Shown piece by piece: positions 27,847 through 37,191 of a DNA stretch of 64,000 bases (within the stretch, counting starts at the first letter, position 1; every line of letters begins with the position of its first letter). This DNA is from Mycobacterium sp. 050128. Lineage in GTDB: Bacteria; Actinomycetota; Actinomycetes; Mycobacteriales; Mycobacteriaceae. A model generated the notes under the pieces. The model made no database searches, was not told where the DNA came from, and worked only from the letters and a program-made list of their open reading frames with translations. The stretch covers positions 97,869-161,868 of the forward strand of contig NZ_JAZGLW010000007.1 of NCBI RefSeq assembly GCF_036409155.1, written 5' to 3'. The translations under genes were made by a program, and so were the position numbers.

Positions 27847-29858
27847 CGCGAGCACATTGCTGGCTGCAGCTGCATCCGCGGGTGGCGCGGCCACTCAAGG
27901 TGTATGCACTCCTGCAGGTGCTGGCGACCATCGCGGTCACACTGGCTCCGGGAGCGAGTGCATCGACCAATGCCGCGGTGCTGAATTGGACTGGCCTGCA
28001 CGATAACTACGGCGTCCCCATCGGCGACTTCTACCTGTCGGTGGCCAGCGTTCCCGATCAGCTCACCCAGGGCGGGCCCGACGCGCAGGCATGGGACCCC
28101 TCGTCATGGGGGCCGTGGATGGTGCACGCCCTGGAAGTGGTGTCGACAGGTTTGGCGGCCTCCAACATCTTGACCGCCGAAGCGGGGGCTTTCATCGGCA
28201 TCATCGCCTTGTCGCTGTGGGTGATGAAACTGACCATTTCGACGTACTGGCTGACCGTGTTCGGCGAAATCGCCAAAGCAATCACCGCTGCGGTCATCAC
28301 CGTCACCACCCGGTGGGGCTTGGTCGCCATCACCGTGCCGCTGGGGGTGTTCCTCGGCGTGCTGGCAATACGTCGAGGAGAAGCCGGCCGCGGCTGGACG
28401 ATGATCCTGCTGGCGATCATGATGCCGGCCTTAGCCATCACCGTGTTCTCCGACCCGGCGGGAATGATGTACGGCCCCAATGGGATGCTGGCGTTCGGGC
28501 GCAGCATGGGATTTAGCACCGCCGAAGCGGTCACCCACAACGGCGCGATCGGCAGCGGCGGTTTCACCGGTCAAGTCGACACCCTCACATCAAGCCTCAT
28601 CACCCACGTCGGGCGAGAGCCACTGGAAGTCTTCAACTTTGGCCATGTCGTCGACACAAGGCCCGGGTGCGCAGCACAGTACACCGCCGCGCTACAGCAA
28701 GGCATTTCTGACGGGCCAATCAAAGCGATGGGCCGCTGCGGTGATCTGGCCGCGGTGCACTACGCCCAAAACCTGGATGGCACAAACACATTCAACGGGG
28801 CCATCTTGGTCATGACAGCAACCCTGTTTGGCTGGTTCATGATCTCCTCGGGCGCCTCGGTGTTCAAGGTGTCGCTTAAAGCGATGTACACGACCGCCAA
28901 GCTGTTGCCCAGCGTGTTCGCCGGCGGCATTTCCGGGGCTGCGCAAGAACACGCCAAAGCCACCGTGTGGCGATTTTTCAAGCATCCGATAGAAGTGATG
29001 GTGTTCGTCACGTTCGTCAGCGTGATGGGGCTAGCGATCGAGCGGCTCATCTCCCGCCCCTTGCCGGCCGAGTTGGGCGGCAACAACCCGTTCGCGCATG
29101 TGCTGATCATGGGCGGCGGTTCGATGGCGGCGCTGTATCTGCTCCGCCATATCCGCGCCGACCTGCAGGGACAACACCCGGGTCGCGGACTGCTTGGCCG
29201 TGCCGGCGACGTGGCAATGGGGCTGGCCATGCACGCTGGGTTGCGGGGGGCCGGGTCGGCGGCGTTGGGCGGTATGCGAGGTCTGCACGGCAAGGGCAAA
29301 ACACCCTGGGAGCAGCTCGACGAGCATTCAGCCAGCAACCCTCAAGACGTGCTGGGCCAGCCTCAAGAAGGCTTCTCCCCAGTTCCCGCAGCCGCACCGA
29401 GCGACGGCGAAGACTCCGCACAGTCAGCCGCCGGCGCCGCGACGTCAGCGCCGACGGCGGCGTCCGCCGGCGCCCATCCCATCGTCGCTGCGGCCACGGC
29501 CGGCGGGGAGATCGACCAACTGATCGCCAAGGCGGGCACGGGGTTAGATCCGCGCCGCCGCCCCCGACGCGAACCGCGTGGCCGGGCCGCCGGCCAGGCG
29601 AACGCCGCCGGGCATGCAGTCCTCGACGCCAACGGGGCGGCCACCGCAGAGCCGGGCGCTGCCGGGGAGGTCGCGCCCATCAATACGGCTTCCTCTGCCG
29701 CGTCAGACGCAGGATGGGACAGCCCGCCACCGCTGTCGGCATATGCCGATCACACCTCCGCTGATGTGCCGCTTCCGCCGGCGCCCCCACCTGAGGATGC
29801 CGCCGGGCCGCCACCACCAGAAGACGAGCCCTCGGTCGCCCCGATCTCGGGCCACTAA
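27840..29858 (+). CDS. VirB6/TraL-like polytopic membrane protein
   Basis: 672 residues. N-terminal signal or anchor, then about seven membrane segments (between ~105 and ~430), then a long Ala/Pro-rich cytoplasmic tail (~455-672). VirB6-type subunits form part of the inner-membrane channel. The tail composition is similar to that of other actinobacterial conjugation proteins. GTG start overlapping virB4. Confidence 0.75.
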   Translation: MLARAHCWLQLHPRVARPLKVYALLQVLATIAVTLAPGASASTNAAVLNWTGLHDNYGVPIGDFYLSVASVPDQLTQGGPDAQAWDPSSWGPWMVHALEVVSTGLAASNILTAEAGAFIGIIALSLWVMKLTISTYWLTVFGEIAKAITAAVITVTTRWGLVAITVPLGVFLGVLAIRRGEAGRGWTMILLAIMMPALAITVFSDPAGMMYGPNGMLAFGRSMGFSTAEAVTHNGAIGSGGFTGQVDTLTSSLITHVGREPLEVFNFGHVVDTRPGCAAQYTAALQQGISDGPIKAMGRCGDLAAVHYAQNLDGTNTFNGAILVMTATLFGWFMISSGASVFKVSLKAMYTTAKLLPSVFAGGISGAAQEHAKATVWRFFKHPIEVMVFVTFVSVMGLAIERLISRPLPAELGGNNPFAHVLIMGGGSMAALYLLRHIRADLQGQHPGRGLLGRAGDVAMGLAMHAGLRGAGSAALGGMRGLHGKGKTPWEQLDEHSASNPQDVLGQPQEGFSPVPAAAPSDGEDSAQSAAGAATSAPTAASAGAHPIVAAATAGGEIDQLIAKAGTGLDPRRRPRREPRGRAAGQANAAGHAVLDANGAATAEPGAAGEVAPINTASSAASDAGWDSPPPLSAYADHTSADVPLPPAPPPEDAAGPPPPEDEPSVAPISGH

Positions 29859-29927
29859 CGGAGCAACGCAAGGGGAGACGGTCAGTACGTCCGAGCGTTT
29901 ACGATGACACGGGTGGAAGGGGGAGCG

Positions 29928-29966
29928 GTGAGCACAACGAAAGAGGCCGATCGGGGGCCCCGATGA
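29928..29966 (+). CDS. possible 12-residue leader peptide before eccA
   Basis: GTG at 29,928 with GGGGGAG just upstream, 12 codons, stop overlapping the eccA ATG (ATGA). A TACGAT at 29,900-29,905 could be the -10. It may serve only to couple translation to eccA. Confidence 0.3.
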   Translation: MSTTKEADRGPR

Positions 29967-31738
29967 CCACGACCTCAGCCACCGAACAGCGCCGCGCCTT
30001 CGACGAGGCGATCAACCGCTTCAGCTCTGGCGACCCCGCGTCAGCACAGCAGGCGTTCACCGCGATCACCGACCAAAACCCGGCGATGACCGATGCGTGG
30101 CTGGGCCGGCTGGCCTGCGGCGATCACAGCCGCGACGCCCTGGCCGGGGCGTACCTCAACTCCCGGGCGCTCTACCGCGAAACCCGCCGCATTGGCCAAC
30201 AAGATGGCGCGCTGCAGGCCGTGGTGTCCGCGCCGCTGTATCTGCAGCTGCAAGTGTGGTCACGAGGCACGATCGCTCTGGCCTTTGCCAGCGTACTGAT
30301 TAGCGCGGGCGAGTTCGATGAAGCGATGACGGTTCTCAACGACCGCGACCTCGCCGACGATAGCCAAACGGCGTTGTGGCGCCAATTCCTCACCGCCACT
30401 GTGTATCACGCCACTCAGCGCTGGCCGGATCTATGTGCGGCCACCGAGGTGTGCCCACCCGCCAACGCCACCTATGTTCCCAACGATGTCCTGGCAGGCG
30501 CTCAAACACTACGCGCCATGGCGTTGGCCTCGCTGGGACAAGCACAGTCAGCATGGGACTTAATAGCCGAAGTTACGACGCAAAACGCCTACATTGCAGC
30601 GGATTTGGCGCTCACCAAAGGGTGGTGCCTGCGTGAACTAGGCGAATTCGAGGCGGCCAACGAGGCGTTCCGCAGCGCCACTATCGACGGCGTCGTGATC
30701 CCACCAGCCCGCGTGGCACTCGAGCAGCCCGATTTTCGGATCGTCACCACCGACGCCGACACCATCGCCACCAGAACCGACAAATGGGACCCACGAACTG
30801 AAACCAGCCGTGACGCCCGCGCGGCCGCCGCGTTAGCGAGCGAGCGCCAAGAAGTCCTCAACCGCGCCCAGACCCGCGTCGACGAACTGATCGGTCTCGA
30901 AGACGCTAAGGAACAAATAGCGGTGTGGCGCACCGAGATTCAGATCGACCAGCTGCTCGCCGAGCAGGGCGACGGCGGCACCACGAGCAACGAAAACCAC
31001 ATGGTCTTTCTCGGCCCCCCCGGCACCGCCAAGACCACGTTCGCCCGGGTGGTCGGTGAAGTGCTCTTCGGACTGGGCAAGATAGCCCGCCCCGACGTCA
31101 AAGAGGTGACCGAAGAAGACATCGTGATCGGCTACGTCTCACAGACCGCGGCCAAGATGAAAGAGGTATGCGAAGAAGCGCGCGGCGGCGTGCTTTTCAT
31201 CGACGAAGCCTACCGGCTCGTCCCCAAAACCGAGGGCCACTCCTTCGGCGTTGACGCGATCAACACCCTGCTGAAGTACATGGAGGACTACCGCGACGAA
31301 CTGGTGGTGATCGTCGCCGGATATCCCAAGGAGATGCAGGACTTCCTCAAAGCCAACAAGGGCCTGGCCGGACGATTCCATTTCACCCTCACGTTCAACA
31401 GCTACACCCCCGAGGAGATCGTGGCGATCGGGCGCCACCTGGCGGGCAAGGAACGCCTCGTCGTCGAGGACCCCGCCTGGGACATGCTGCGCGCGGAAGC
31501 AACACATCTGCGTTCCGTGCCCTACGAGAGCGGCACCATGCTCGACGTCGCCGGCAATGGCCGCTACGCCCGTAAAGTGGCGGTGGCCTGCCGGCGGGAA
31601 CGGGCCCGCCGCCTGCACAGACTGGCGTCGAACCCCCAAGACCTCGACCAGCTCGTACGGGCAGACCCTTCTGCACTAAAGGTCAGCGTCGAGGATATGC
31701 AGCGCGCGCTCGCTGAATCCCGCCCGGCCACCGGATAG
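29963..31738 (+). CDS. eccA: EccA, AAA+ ATPase of type VII secretion
   Basis: 591 residues. N-terminal TPR-like helical repeats (~1-260), then a CbxX/CfqX AAA+ domain with Walker A FLGPPGTAKTT (~349), Walker B GGVLFIDEAYRL (~410), and sensor and arginine-finger segments further on. EccA is the cytosolic ATPase that releases substrates from EspG. It is placed at the end of the type IV operon, away from the ESX core, consistent with the two systems being one functional unit. Confidence 0.93.
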   Translation: MTTTSATEQRRAFDEAINRFSSGDPASAQQAFTAITDQNPAMTDAWLGRLACGDHSRDALAGAYLNSRALYRETRRIGQQDGALQAVVSAPLYLQLQVWSRGTIALAFASVLISAGEFDEAMTVLNDRDLADDSQTALWRQFLTATVYHATQRWPDLCAATEVCPPANATYVPNDVLAGAQTLRAMALASLGQAQSAWDLIAEVTTQNAYIAADLALTKGWCLRELGEFEAANEAFRSATIDGVVIPPARVALEQPDFRIVTTDADTIATRTDKWDPRTETSRDARAAAALASERQEVLNRAQTRVDELIGLEDAKEQIAVWRTEIQIDQLLAEQGDGGTTSNENHMVFLGPPGTAKTTFARVVGEVLFGLGKIARPDVKEVTEEDIVIGYVSQTAAKMKEVCEEARGGVLFIDEAYRLVPKTEGHSFGVDAINTLLKYMEDYRDELVVIVAGYPKEMQDFLKANKGLAGRFHFTLTFNSYTPEEIVAIGRHLAGKERLVVEDPAWDMLRAEATHLRSVPYESGTMLDVAGNGRYARKVAVACRRERARRLHRLASNPQDLDQLVRADPSALKVSVEDMQRALAESRPATG

Positions 31739-31821
31739 GCACCGTTAGCTCCAAGGGGCACGCGCACTCGCCGCTGCAGGAGGACGTTCTCGGTGAATTT
31801 TCTGCGAACGCGACAAGCGAC

Positions 31822-33084
31822 TTATTCCGCTTCGAAGTAGCGGGCAGCAGTATCGCGAATTGCCCTCAGGCGCTTAGAGATCGGGCTGTGGTTGCGGTAA
31901 CCCATGATGTCGGCGATTTCGGTGAGGTTGGTGGTCCCGCTGCGCAGGAGTACGACGACTTCCCGCTGTTGGGGATCGAGAAGAGCGAGAAAGTCGCTGA
32001 GAACGAGGCGGTCGACGATCTCGGTCTCCGGACCTTGGACGGGGATGGTGTCGGTGAGTTCGACGAACCGGACTTTAACCTTAGAGCGCTTGCGGTACAG
32101 CTTGCGTTCGAAGTCCTCACGGGCGTAAGTCCAGTGGTTGGAGAAGTCGTCTTCGACTCGGTGGCAACGCACAGTCTCGAGGATGGCGCGCAACCGCCCG
32201 GTGTTGTCCGCGGCTTCGACGGTATCGCGGATGAACTCCGCGGCGGCGTCCTCACCGGTCCAGATGTCGCCTCCCATACGCGGGTTCGCTGCGGTCGCCG
32301 TGCTCAGCACCGAACCGTCGTCGAGCGGGGCCAATTGTGGCTCGACGCCGTTGTCGACCTCGGGCCAGGTGCGCAACTCGGCTTCCATCACCTCGGTCAC
32401 TGGCGGGATCCAGAAGTCGAGGTCGTGGGCCAGCAGACGGATGGGGTCATTGCCGGTGAACCCGACAAGAGGGGAGCCGGGCATGAGATGCCGCCACACC
32501 GTGGCGGCCCAGGCTTGGGACAACCGTCGCTCGAAGTCGGCGGGGAGATAGCGGTCCGGGCGCCAGACATCAGAGATAAACGGCCATTGACCTCCTCGGC
32601 AGAGCGGCAACCCAAACCGTTCCAAGGTTCGGCGTGGCAGGAGGTGAAACAGTGGGGCGTACTCAAAGTAACGAGTCCGAGTGCGAGGGACGAACACGAC
32701 GTTGACGTCGCCTTGGTCGATGATCTTCAGCATTTCCGGTGGGCACTCGTCTTCGGTGAAGAACCGCCGGCGGTACTGGGCAGCTTCCCAAAGCATGTTC
32801 CATTTCGAGACGGCAAGTTGCTTAGTGAGCCTGGCGTCACTGTTGGCTGCTCGCATCGGGATGGTGACGTACTCGGGCCGCATCGGTGTATCCGGTCGGA
32901 TCACGGCGCGGAACATGAACGCCGCCGACATGTTGCCCAGTCGCGGGTACCAGTCCGGGCCGGCCATCTCGTCGTCGGGATGAAGCAGCACGTCGTAGCG
33001 ATCATCATCGTGATCGTGTGGGAGGTCGCTGCCGCCTGGGTCGGGCATAGTGCTTGAGGAGTCCGTCGTCGAAGTCGTCGTCAT
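31822..33084 (-). CDS. sigma-70-region-4-like HTH protein
   Basis: 420 residues from the ATG at 33,084. The C-terminal ~70 residues (LSDFLALLDPQQREVVVLLR...LTEIADIMGYRNHSPISKRL) read like sigma region 4; the large N-terminal part matches nothing I recognise and has no clear region 2. It could be a plasmid transcription factor or an anti/sigma-derived regulator. It is convergent with eccA and downstream of the relaxase on the same strand. Confidence 0.65.
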   Translation of the reverse strand: MTTTSTTDSSSTMPDPGGSDLPHDHDDDRYDVLLHPDDEMAGPDWYPRLGNMSAAFMFRAVIRPDTPMRPEYVTIPMRAANSDARLTKQLAVSKWNMLWEAAQYRRRFFTEDECPPEMLKIIDQGDVNVVFVPRTRTRYFEYAPLFHLLPRRTLERFGLPLCRGGQWPFISDVWRPDRYLPADFERRLSQAWAATVWRHLMPGSPLVGFTGNDPIRLLAHDLDFWIPPVTEVMEAELRTWPEVDNGVEPQLAPLDDGSVLSTATAANPRMGGDIWTGEDAAAEFIRDTVEAADNTGRLRAILETVRCHRVEDDFSNHWTYAREDFERKLYRKRSKVKVRFVELTDTIPVQGPETEIVDRLVLSDFLALLDPQQREVVVLLRSGTTNLTEIADIMGYRNHSPISKRLRAIRDTAARYFEAE

Positions 33085-33098
33085 GTCTTGGTTACGAC

Positions 33099-33115
33099 AG
33101 TTTCGCCTAGTTTCG
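33099..33115. promoter_or_regulatory. direct-repeat operator candidate
   Basis: AGTTTCG occurs twice with a 10-base period (33,099-33,105 and 33,109-33,115), just before the sigma-like gene. On the minus strand GGAAC lies before and CGTAA after it, 18 bases apart, faintly like an ECF-type promoter. Confidence 0.4.
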
Positions 33116-33192
33116 TTCCCCGGTCCCCACAACGAGGGGGCGATATGTCGTCGAACCAAATCACCGTGCCGGTGAGGGCGGTGGTGTTCGGA

Positions 33193-33372
33193 TCAGCCGG
33201 GCTTGATTACGCGGGTGTAGCCGACGAGGTCGCCGGCCCGAAGCTTGTGGCCCGTCGGCAGGATGTTGAGGTCGTCGGATCGATCCCACCGGCCAGCGGC
33301 GACCAGTGCGTTGGCGTAGTCGCGGATCGCCGATCGCAGGGCGGGGCGCGACCGCCGAATCGGCCACCTCAC
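33193..33372 (-). CDS. small hypothetical protein
   Basis: 59 codons from a GTG at 33,372, with no strong ribosome site. The C-terminal half, with RWDRSDDLNILPTG and LRAGDLVGYTRVIKPG, looks like real protein sequence. Lies between the relaxase and the sigma-like gene, same strand. Confidence 0.4.
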   Translation of the reverse strand: MRWPIRRSRPALRSAIRDYANALVAAGRWDRSDDLNILPTGHKLRAGDLVGYTRVIKPG

Positions 33373-33422
33373 AGCGGGCGATCGATCGCGTCGGCCGGTC
33401 GGTCCGCGTCACCGCGATGTGG

Positions 33423-36305
33423 TCACAGTTCGAGCCCGTCGGCGCGGTCGCGTTCTTCGCCGCGTTCGCTGCTGCGCTGGGTGGCGTGGCGTAGCCGGTC
33501 GTAGGCGGCTTCGCGGGCGCGGGCTTGGGCGCTGTGCGCATGCCAGCTGGCGCGGCGATCTGCGCGCCTTTGGTCGTGGCGGTCGAGTAGTGCCCCGACA
33601 ACTGGGGGGAGTAGGTCACGGTCGGTGCGTTCGGCTTCGGCGTGCATGGTGCGGGGCCGGTCATCGTTGGCCAGAATCATGCGGAAGAAGTGCGCGGCGG
33701 CGTATTTGTTGCCGCGGCGCAGGGTGTGGATTTCCGCGCCGGAGGCGACCCGGCTGTGTTCGTGGTCGGCTTCGCCGGTGATGGGTTGGTAGATGTAGGC
33801 GTGGTTTTCGTCTTTTCCTCGGGTCATGCCGACGTAGGCCATTGCGCGTGAGGCGTTGTCGCTGAGCACGGTGAAGCAGGCTCCCGGGGTGTTGGAGTTG
33901 CCGACGGTGATGCCTTGGGCGGCGTGCAAGGTGGTGGCGTAGCCCAAGGTGATGTGTTCGCGGAGGTAGTCGCCTTCGAAGATGGTCCGCGCACCGTCGG
34001 TGAGCCGTTCGGCGGCGATGCGACCGCGCTGGGCGTCGACGCCGACGACGTGCCAGCGGTTGCCGTTGCGGACTTGGTCGATCTGCTCGCCGGCCCGCTG
34101 GTCGGCGCCGGGTTCCACGGTCAGGCTGGCGTCGTTGTTGCGGCTGATGATGATGTCGCCGGCGCGCGCGTCTTGGTCGCGCGCGACGCGCACGGTGTCG
34201 GTGAAAACCTTGGCCTGCTCGGGGGCGACGTCACCGGCGTGTGCGGCGGCCGCGGTGAGCGCGCCGTGCAGCTTGCGGTTGATGGCGTCGGCGATTTCCC
34301 AGCGGTCGCAGATGATCGCGGCGTCTTTCCCGTCAGCGCGGGCTTGCAGGTAGGCGTTGGTGGCGTCATCGGCCATGGCGATCGGGTCACCGGAGTGCAG
34401 GCGCCCGTTGTTGCGATACCAGCCCACCGCTTTGCGTAGCCGGTTGCCGTGCGCGGAGCGCAGCGCCAGCGACATGTCACGTTCGGCGGGGTCGCGCATT
34501 CGCCACACTTCGCCGAGGCGCTGTGACCAGGGCAGCTCGTCGCACAGGTTCTCGAACATGCCGCCGCGCGCTTTGACCGGCGAGAGTTGGTAGGCGTCGC
34601 CGACGAGGACCATTTTGGCGCGCCCGACGACCGCGCACGCCAGCAGTTTCTTGAGCTCGGGGGTGCCGAGCATGGAGGCTTCGTCGACCACGATCACGCT
34701 GCGCCGGTCGATATCGAGCTGATTGTCTTCGATGAGTTTGAGCGCTTTGGCCACGGTTAGGCCGCGGTCCCCGGCGCCATCGCGCATCGCCTCGTCGACC
34801 GCTTTGCCGGTGGGCGCGAGCACGAGGACTTCTTTGTGGGCGCGGTGCGCGGCGCCGCGCAGCGCTTTGAGCGAGTGCGTTTTGCCGGCGCCGGCCGGCG
34901 CCTGCAGGGGCTGCACCAGGTAGGGGGAGTGCGCGATGTTGGCGATGGCGCGCGCTTGGTCAGGCGAGAGGTCACCGAGGTCGGCGGGGCGCACATCGAG
35001 GCGCGTGCGCGGGTCCTGGTCGTCGACCATGGCGAAGATGCGTTCCTCTTCGGCCATCACCACGTCCACCGTGTACAGCTCGTGTCCTTCGCGGTGGTGC
35101 ACCTCGCGTGGCGCGCTGACCCGCACGGCGACGGTGTCGACGATCTTTTCGATGGTGGTGCGCGGATCTTCGGGCACGTCGACGGGCAGCAGCGCACCGA
35201 CTAGTTCCACGAGGTCGGCGCGGGTGAACGCGCTCTTGTCGATCGCGCCCACCATGCGCGCCAGCCGTGTGCGGTCGGTCAGGGTGCGCGGAGCGGCGCG
35301 GCGCGCCCAGCGCGCTTCGGCGTGCGCGGCGCGGTCCATTTCGAGACCGCGCGTATCGGCGCGCCATTCGGCTTTGAGTTCGGCCCACGGCTGGGATTCG
35401 GGTTTGGCGGGGCGCGTGGCTTTTTGCGCGGTAGCGAGCTGTTGCGCGCTGGGCTCGCCGTCGATGACGACGAGGTTGTTGCGCGCCCATTCGCGCAGCC
35501 GCGTGGAGCGCCGCGACCACGCTTTGAGGCATTTCTTGGTGACGCCGGCGATGTCGGCCATGCCGGAGCGCTCGTCGACGTCGCGCCACTCAAAGCCGCG
35601 CTCGGCGTGCAGTTCGTGGCGCAGCACCGCTTGGTAGATGACGCCGGCGGCTTTGGCTTCGTGGTGCAGCGATTTGGAGTCGATCGACACCAGGACGCCG
35701 TCGCCGCGGGCTTGCCGGTTGGGCACGATGACGTGGGTGTGCATGTGCGGGTCCCCGCACCGCGACGTTTCGTGTTGGTAGGCGATCGCCACCAACCCTG
35801 GCAGGCACTGCAGGTCTTTTTTGCCGGTCACCGGGTTGTGCACCCGGGTGTAGCCGGCGTGAGTGTGCAGGTAGTCCATTGCGGCCTTGACCGCCCGCGA
35901 GTGCGCTTCGGCGATCACTTTCTCGTTGATCTCGCTGGTCAGGGCCCGCACCAGCGACACACTTTTGGGTGCGGCGAACGTCAGATCGAAACCGTGCACC
36001 GACTCTTTGGTGAAGGCACGCCCACTGGCGCCGTTGGGGGCGATTCCCTCGTCGAGCCAGGTGGTGGCCACATCCCCATCAGCAAACCCGCTCGCGAGCG
36101 CTGCGCCGGTGAGCCCGGTCAGCTCAGCAACCTTCACCGCGTCGCCGGCCACCACCCAGGTCGGCACCCGAGTGTCACCTTCGGAGTAGTACTCACCGAG
36201 CCCACCCCCGGCCGCTTGACGGTCCATCGCGGCCTGTTTGGCCTCGTTGGCCGTCTTCTCGTAGTAGGCGATGCTCCAGCGGGAGAGCCGAGAAATCGTC
36301 AACAC
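33423..36305 (-). CDS. traA: TraA-type conjugative relaxase (TrwC domain plus RecD-like helicase)
   Basis: 960 residues from the GTG at 36,305 (GGGAGG 10 bases upstream). Two adjacent catalytic tyrosines (YY, ~14-15); the metal-binding HMHTH (~187) within RCGDPHMHTHVIV; a helicase half with Walker A APAGAGKTHSL (~468), VVDEASML (~538) and further SF1 motifs to ~880. It nicks oriT, stays covalently attached to the transferred strand and unwinds the plasmid. The probable oriT lies just upstream. Confidence 0.95.
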   Translation of the reverse strand: MLTISRLSRWSIAYYEKTANEAKQAAMDRQAAGGGLGEYYSEGDTRVPTWVVAGDAVKVAELTGLTGAALASGFADGDVATTWLDEGIAPNGASGRAFTKESVHGFDLTFAAPKSVSLVRALTSEINEKVIAEAHSRAVKAAMDYLHTHAGYTRVHNPVTGKKDLQCLPGLVAIAYQHETSRCGDPHMHTHVIVPNRQARGDGVLVSIDSKSLHHEAKAAGVIYQAVLRHELHAERGFEWRDVDERSGMADIAGVTKKCLKAWSRRSTRLREWARNNLVVIDGEPSAQQLATAQKATRPAKPESQPWAELKAEWRADTRGLEMDRAAHAEARWARRAAPRTLTDRTRLARMVGAIDKSAFTRADLVELVGALLPVDVPEDPRTTIEKIVDTVAVRVSAPREVHHREGHELYTVDVVMAEEERIFAMVDDQDPRTRLDVRPADLGDLSPDQARAIANIAHSPYLVQPLQAPAGAGKTHSLKALRGAAHRAHKEVLVLAPTGKAVDEAMRDGAGDRGLTVAKALKLIEDNQLDIDRRSVIVVDEASMLGTPELKKLLACAVVGRAKMVLVGDAYQLSPVKARGGMFENLCDELPWSQRLGEVWRMRDPAERDMSLALRSAHGNRLRKAVGWYRNNGRLHSGDPIAMADDATNAYLQARADGKDAAIICDRWEIADAINRKLHGALTAAAAHAGDVAPEQAKVFTDTVRVARDQDARAGDIIISRNNDASLTVEPGADQRAGEQIDQVRNGNRWHVVGVDAQRGRIAAERLTDGARTIFEGDYLREHITLGYATTLHAAQGITVGNSNTPGACFTVLSDNASRAMAYVGMTRGKDENHAYIYQPITGEADHEHSRVASGAEIHTLRRGNKYAAAHFFRMILANDDRPRTMHAEAERTDRDLLPPVVGALLDRHDQRRADRRASWHAHSAQARAREAAYDRLRHATQRSSERGEERDRADGLEL

Positions 36306-36339
36306 CGGCGACCACCTCCCGCCCGCGACGGCTCGCACC

Positions 36340-36420
36340 CGACTGGGGGACGAACGGTTGTGGCCGCACGCAGCGCGCGGCCACAACCAGTCTTGCACAT
36401 CCTTGTGCCAATGTGCCAGA
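36340..36420 (+). other. oriT: probable origin of transfer (oriT)
   Basis: A perfect 12-bp inverted repeat GGTTGTGGCCGC / GCGGCCACAACC (36,356-36,367 and 36,377-36,388) with a 9-base loop lies 50 bases upstream of the relaxase start. It is followed on the plus strand by a repeat-rich stretch (TTGCACATCC, TTGTGCCA, ATGTGCCA). TrwC-type relaxases bind a hairpin placed 5' of nic on the transferred strand, so the plus strand would be transferred with the nic just right of 36,388. The nic itself cannot be placed. Confidence 0.55.
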
Positions 36421-36730
36421 AGTCTCTGGAGGGAGCGTGGCGGGGCGAGCGGGGTTGTGAACTGGGGGAGGGGTCGGGGTGGGAATGGTGCCAGGAGGTG
36501 GGGTGCGGGGGATTTAGGGTTGAGGGAGGTTGGCTGCGGGGTGCGGGGGAGATTGGCTGTGATGGTGGAGCTTCTGCCGACGGGGGAAGAACGCGCGAAG
36601 CGCTCATCGAAAGGGCGCAGCGTGGGTTGGGTGGAGCTGGAAGCGGTGAAGGTTGAGCGCGGCGGCGGGCGAGAGTCTGCGATGCGCATGCCCCGCGGAG
36701 CTAGCAAATGATGAGAAGGAGTCAGGGAAC
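36421..36730. other. G-rich non-coding stretch
   Basis: The plus strand is very purine-rich (runs such as GGGGGAGGGG and GTGGGGTGCGGGGGA). No gene is supported in either direction. It may be part of the transfer origin region. Confidence 0.4.
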
Positions 36731-36841
36731 GTGAAAATCAAGGTCGGTTCGGCCACGGTGGGGGCCCTGGTGGCGCTGATGTTGTGGCTGCTGGTCAGTC
36801 ACAGCGTGGATTGGTTGCTGTCGACGGGGCTGCCGCATTGA
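36731..36841 (+). CDS. 36-residue single-pass membrane peptide
   Basis: GTG start with GAAGGAG upstream. A basic start (VKIKVGS), one hydrophobic helix (TVGALVALMLWLLVSHSV) and a short tail. First gene on the predicted entering side of oriT, but on the plus strand, unlike the genes beyond it. Confidence 0.55.
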   Translation: MKIKVGSATVGALVALMLWLLVSHSVDWLLSTGLPH

Positions 36842-36923
36842 GGTGTGGCTTGGGCCGCGAATGGTGGCCGGGGAAGCGAGAATGAACGCAACGCCGGCGG
36901 CGATGCGTTGAAGGAGATTTGGT

Positions 36924-37079
36924 GTGGAAACCGCGCTTTTGAACTGGGTGACGCAGACAGGTGATGTGGTCGGCGGCGAGTTGGTGCGCTGGCTGGTTAC
37001 CGGGGATGCGCCGCGGTTGCCCGCGATTGACGTCGGCTGGGCGCGCCCGGGCGACGCTGAGGGCGCGCTGCGGTGGTAG
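36924..37079 (+). CDS. 51-residue hypothetical protein
   Basis: GTG start with AAGGAG 8 bases upstream. It has an amphipathic N-terminal half (ALLNWVTQTGDVVGGELVRW) and an Ala/Gly/Pro C-terminal half. Probably co-transcribed with the preceding small membrane peptide. Confidence 0.5.
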   Translation: METALLNWVTQTGDVVGGELVRWLVTGDAPRLPAIDVGWARPGDAEGALRW

Positions 37080-37130
37080 CCGCGGTGCGCGTCCGATAGT
37101 TGGATAACGAATAGCTACGCGGTCCGGAAG

Positions 37131-37178
37131 AAAAAGGGGGGCCCGGCCAACCCCGAGTGCTGGGAGCCGGCCGGGCCC
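37131..37178 (-). terminator. repeated intrinsic terminator, copy 1
   Basis: GGGCCCGGCC (37,139) pairs with GGCCGGGCCC (to 37,178); on the minus strand it is followed by CCCTTTTTC. Terminates the DUF4192 gene. The same hairpin recurs at the end of most genes up to 43.5 kb. Confidence 0.8.
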
Positions 37179-37191
37179 GGTGGACGTGTGG

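Noticed and set aside
35322..36656. Long frame antisense to the relaxase
   Set aside because: Shadow of the relaxase gene; Gly/Val-rich translation with no motifs.
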